Below, piece after piece: positions 31,654-34,847 of a DNA stretch of 34,847 nt (the first letter of the stretch is position 1; each line of letters opens with the position of its first letter). The notes under the pieces are model-generated. The model was not told the origin of the DNA and ran no database searches. It saw only the letters and a list, made by a program, of their open reading frames with translations. Both the position numbers and the translations under genes were made by a program. Source of the DNA: an uncultured Mycoplasma sp. (GTDB lineage: Bacteria > Bacillota_I > Bacilli_A > RF39 > UBA660); assembly GCA_945947035.1 (NCBI GenBank), contig CAMEXD010000012.1:1-34847 (forward strand), given 5' to 3'.

Positions 31654-32982
31654 CTATTTTAATTTATCTTTTATAACTTTATATCCATTTAATCCTGAAG
31701 TTACTGCTCCTTCCATAGTTGAATACATCTTTTGTTTTGTATAATCTCCAACAATAAATAATCCATCTATTCCTATATCATTTAAACATCTTTTTTTATC
31801 ATTATAAGGACTGAATTTATAAAACTTATCTTTATGTCTTATCACTCTATAATCTATAATATAATCTTCAATATCAATACCTATTTTTTTTAAATCTAAT
31901 ATTACTTTCATAAGAATTGTTTCATCATTTAAATCAATATATTTATTGGGATCATCTAAAATAATTGATAGTCTTCCAGCTTTCATTTTAAAAGTTGTTC
32001 TTGATTCTTCAGTAAAACTTGTAGGAAATATTTCTGGTGCGAAAGTTGTTCTATCAAGAGGCATCATTTTTGTAGTTAAATTAATATGAATTGTTAAGGC
32101 ACTTGATGTTGGTATACTTAATATTTTATTTTTATTTTCATTATCTAAATTACTTATTATTTTTTTAGTATTACCAAGATCTGTTGCTAAAACAACAAAT
32201 TTTGAATAAATATTGGTTGTTGTTTTAACTCCTATTACTTTTTTATCTTTATAAATTAATTCTTTTACTTCACAATCTTTTTGTAAAACTCCACCAAGTT
32301 CTATAAATTTTTTAATAATTGGCTCTATTAAAACATCACTCATACCACCTTTATAAGCACCAATTCTTAAACTTATCATATGAAATAAAGATGGATAGAA
32401 AAGTCCAAAAAAAAGTTTAGAAGAATACTCATTAATTGGCAAGAAGAATATTCCTGTACTTAAAGATTTTACAATATAATTTATTACATTTTCTCTTATT
32501 TTATATTTATGACAAAATTCTAAAATACTAAATTCATCTAGTTTTTTAGGTTTAAAGGTATAATATGTAAAACCTATTATAAATAGTTTTATTAAAGATA
32601 ATTTATCTTTATAATTTAAAATTTCTCTATTTTCTAAAAAATCTTTAATAAAGGTAATTGGATTATGAAAAGGAGAAATACATAAAATTATTTTTTTATC
32701 TTTATCAATTATTATTTCTGCTTCTTTTTCCCATTCTACAATATCATTTAATTTTACTCCTACTTCTTTTAGAAGTTTTGGAAGTTTTGTATAAAAACCT
32801 ATATGTTTATGAAATCCTGATTCAACATAAAAATTTCCATCATATCTTGATGATGTTCTTCCTCCTAAAAAAGATTCTTTTTCAATTAAAAGAACTTTCT
32901 TTTTTAATTTTGCTAATTTATAAGAAATAGTAACACCAGCAAGTCCTGATCCTACTACGATAAAATCATATTTTTCTTTCAT
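31654..32982 (-). CDS. FAD-dependent oxidoreductase of the phytoene desaturase/amine oxidase family
   Basis: 442 residues. FAD-binding Rossmann motif VVGSGLAG (Gly11, Gly13, Gly16) followed by VLLIEKESFLGGRTSSRYDG and FYVESGFHKHIG, then a C-terminal IDGLFIVGDYTKQKMYSTMEGAVTSGLNGYKV, the typical FAD-closing block of carotenoid or squalene-type desaturases and protoporphyrinogen oxidases. Substrate unknown; no terpenoid synthesis gene is nearby. It is monocistronic by layout: the gene upstream ends in a strong terminator and it has its own terminator. Shine-Dalgarno AAGGA 8 nt before the ATG. No signal peptide. Confidence 0.82.
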   Translation of the reverse strand: MKEKYDFIVVGSGLAGVTISYKLAKLKKKVLLIEKESFLGGRTSSRYDGNFYVESGFHKHIGFYTKLPKLLKEVGVKLNDIVEWEKEAEIIIDKDKKIILCISPFHNPITFIKDFLENREILNYKDKLSLIKLFIIGFTYYTFKPKKLDEFSILEFCHKYKIRENVINYIVKSLSTGIFFLPINEYSSKLFFGLFYPSLFHMISLRIGAYKGGMSDVLIEPIIKKFIELGGVLQKDCEVKELIYKDKKVIGVKTTTNIYSKFVVLATDLGNTKKIISNLDNENKNKILSIPTSSALTIHINLTTKMMPLDRTTFAPEIFPTSFTEESRTTFKMKAGRLSIILDDPNKYIDLNDETILMKVILDLKKIGIDIEDYIIDYRVIRHKDKFYKFSPYNDKKRCLNDIGIDGLFIVGDYTKQKMYSTMEGAVTSGLNGYKVIKDKLK

Positions 32983-33015
32983 AAAATCTTTCCTTTTTTA
33001 TTAATATGTACAAAA

Positions 33016-33043
33016 AAAGTAAAATTATTATTAATTTTACTTT
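33016..33043 (-). terminator. Terminator of the collagen-like/DUF5661 operon
   Basis: Perfect 12-bp stem (33016-33027 with 33032-33043), 4-base loop, T-run on the minus strand, 5 bp after the DUF5661 stop. Confidence 0.92.
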
Positions 33044-33047
33044 CTTT

Positions 33048-33305
33048 TTATAATTTGCTTTTTAAATAACTTTCAAAATTTGTTAATCCATAAGTTTTGT
33101 TATAGTAATTAGTAAATTCATTTAAATGAGCTAAAGCAATTTTAGCCGTTGCTATTAAATTATCATTAGTAACATTAGTTAAAGGATTAATAGTACCATG
33201 TTCTAATTCAATATTTATTCCTTCCAAAAACTCTTCAGGTGTAAATTTATCAAAATTAACATTAAGCATTGATGCAGCATAAATAGCATCTTTTAAATTA
33301 TACAT
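33048..33305 (-). CDS. DUF5661-like small protein
   Basis: 85 residues, cytoplasmic. The block FTPEEFLEGINIELEHGTINPLTNVTNDN and IATAKIALAHLNEF.NYY fits my memory of DUF5661 (GLEVELEHG...TGKIALAHLKEFPDYYTRL), a small helical family of unknown function, widespread in Bacillota. AGGAGG lies 5 nt before the ATG; the gene starts 14 bp after the collagen-like stop, so the two are in one operon. Why a DUF5661 protein follows a surface protein is not known. Confidence 0.72.
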   Translation of the reverse strand: MYNLKDAIYAASMLNVNFDKFTPEEFLEGINIELEHGTINPLTNVTNDNLIATAKIALAHLNEFTNYYNKTYGLTNFESYLKSKL

Positions 33306-33319
33306 CTTATCCTCCTAAA

Positions 33320-34325
<1,006 letters not shown>

Positions 34326-34437
34326 TAATTATAAAGTCTAATTTTAAAATAATTATTAATAATATACGCATTTGTTATATTTTGCACAGAATTATAATCA
34401 TATATTAAATCAGGAGGTAAAATAAATTATTAATATT

Positions 34438-34818
34438 ATGAATAAATATAAAGTATGCGTATATGCAATTTGCAAAAATGAAGAACAATTTGTCAAAAGA
34501 TGGGTTAATTCAATGAATGAAGCTGATGCAATATATGTTTTAGACACTGGTTCAACCGATAATACTGTAAAATTACTAAAAGAAAATAATGTAATTGTAA
34601 AAACAAAAGAAATTAAACCATGGAGATTTGATGTTGCAAGAAACGAATCATTAAAAATGATACCGAAAGAATTTGATATATTAGTTTGTACAGATTTAGA
34701 TGAAGTATTTGTTAAAGGGTGGCGCAAATCTTTAGAACAAATCTGGCAAAAAAACACTAATAGATTAAGATATATCTACAACTGGAGTTTAGACAAGAAA
34801 AGTGAAAAAATAATATAA
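34438..34818 (+). CDS. GT2 glycosyltransferase, N-terminal part, frame broken at the window edge
   Basis: 126 residues before a stop. It begins YKVCVYAICKNEEQFVKRWVNSM, then VLDTGSTDNTVKLL, KPWRFDVARNESL and DILVCTDLDEVF with the metal-binding DxD-type motif, so it is the front half of a family 2 glycosyltransferase (GT-A fold). Such enzymes are normally well over 200 residues; here a stop falls after SLDKKSEKII. A +1 insertion in the A-run near 34802-34807 would restore an open frame to the window end, so this is a frameshifted, split or wrongly sequenced gene. The AGGAGG at 34411-34416 is 21 nt from the ATG, unusually far. A TATAAT is at 34393-34398. Next to the collagen-like gene, so a role in glycosylating its Thr residues is plausible. 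Confidence 0.65.
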   Translation: MNKYKVCVYAICKNEEQFVKRWVNSMNEADAIYVLDTGSTDNTVKLLKENNVIVKTKEIKPWRFDVARNESLKMIPKEFDILVCTDLDEVFVKGWRKSLEQIWQKNTNRLRYIYNWSLDKKSEKII

Positions 34819-34847
34819 TTATTTTTTCCTTAAGAATTCCAATGGAA

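Noticed and set aside
34410-34757. 115-residue open frame on the minus strand
   Set aside because: Antisense to the GT2 gene, which has clear family motifs.

Overview
The window is very AT-rich DNA from a low-GC Gram-positive bacterium (Bacillota, most likely a gut-type Bacilli/Erysipelotrichia-like lineage). Supporting signs are a class B RNase P RNA, GpsB, RNase Y, a RecU–PBP1 operon, a rhodanese-less ThiI, strong AGGAGG ribosome binding sites, and the order rodZ–pgsA–recA–rny, which resembles Bacillus subtilis without cinA. TGA is used as a stop (for example at the ATGA overlaps at 18785-18788 and 20007-20010), so this is not a Mycoplasma code. An alpha/beta-type SASP, a CotD-like coat protein with a sigma-K-like promoter, and a collagen-like surface protein suggest an endospore former.

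Layout. 107-2486 (minus): endonuclease IV, two prepilin-like proteins, a SASP. 2535-5638 (minus): an unknown small protein, a transglutaminase-fold protein and ThiI; ThiI is divergent from an HD-domain gene (5750, plus) and the two promoters appear to share one -35 element. 6333-7215 (minus): an overlapping pair of unknown genes, one with a CFI-box-like motif. 7510-10961 (minus): DHHW protein, MBOAT acyltransferase, DUF4358-like lipoprotein, CotD-like protein. 11058-13658 (minus): Fic protein and an orphan HerA-like ATPase. 13729-18335 (minus): housekeeping block rny, recA, pgsA, rodZ-like, rnpB, gpsB. 18408-19165 (minus): two tandem paralogues of unknown family, then a 31-codon small ORF. 19450-24923 (plus): recU, PBP1A, LCP protein (cell wall and recombination). 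24979-27520 (minus): a second DHHW–MBOAT pair. 27926-31454 (minus): a heterodimeric ABC exporter behind a palindromic operator-like site. 31654-32982: a phytoene-desaturase-like flavoprotein. 33048-34276: collagen-like protein plus DUF5661 protein, divergent from a GT2 glycosyltransferase whose frame breaks near the window edge.

How the genes fit together. Cell envelope dominates: PBP1A, LCP, GpsB, RodZ and PgsA build wall and membrane, and two MBOAT/DHHW modules probably O-acylate extracytoplasmic polymers. The DNA repair set is Nfo, RecA and RecU. The collagen-like protein and adjacent GT2 enzyme may make a glycosylated spore or cell surface fibre.

The most distinctive regulatory theme is compaction. 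Sigma-A-type promoters begin inside, or directly behind, the intrinsic terminator of the upstream gene (recA, gpsB, MBOAT, rny, LCP). The recA case also encloses a LexA-type palindrome, and the MBOAT promoter predicts a leaderless mRNA. All assignments are from reading the sequence; no database search was run.
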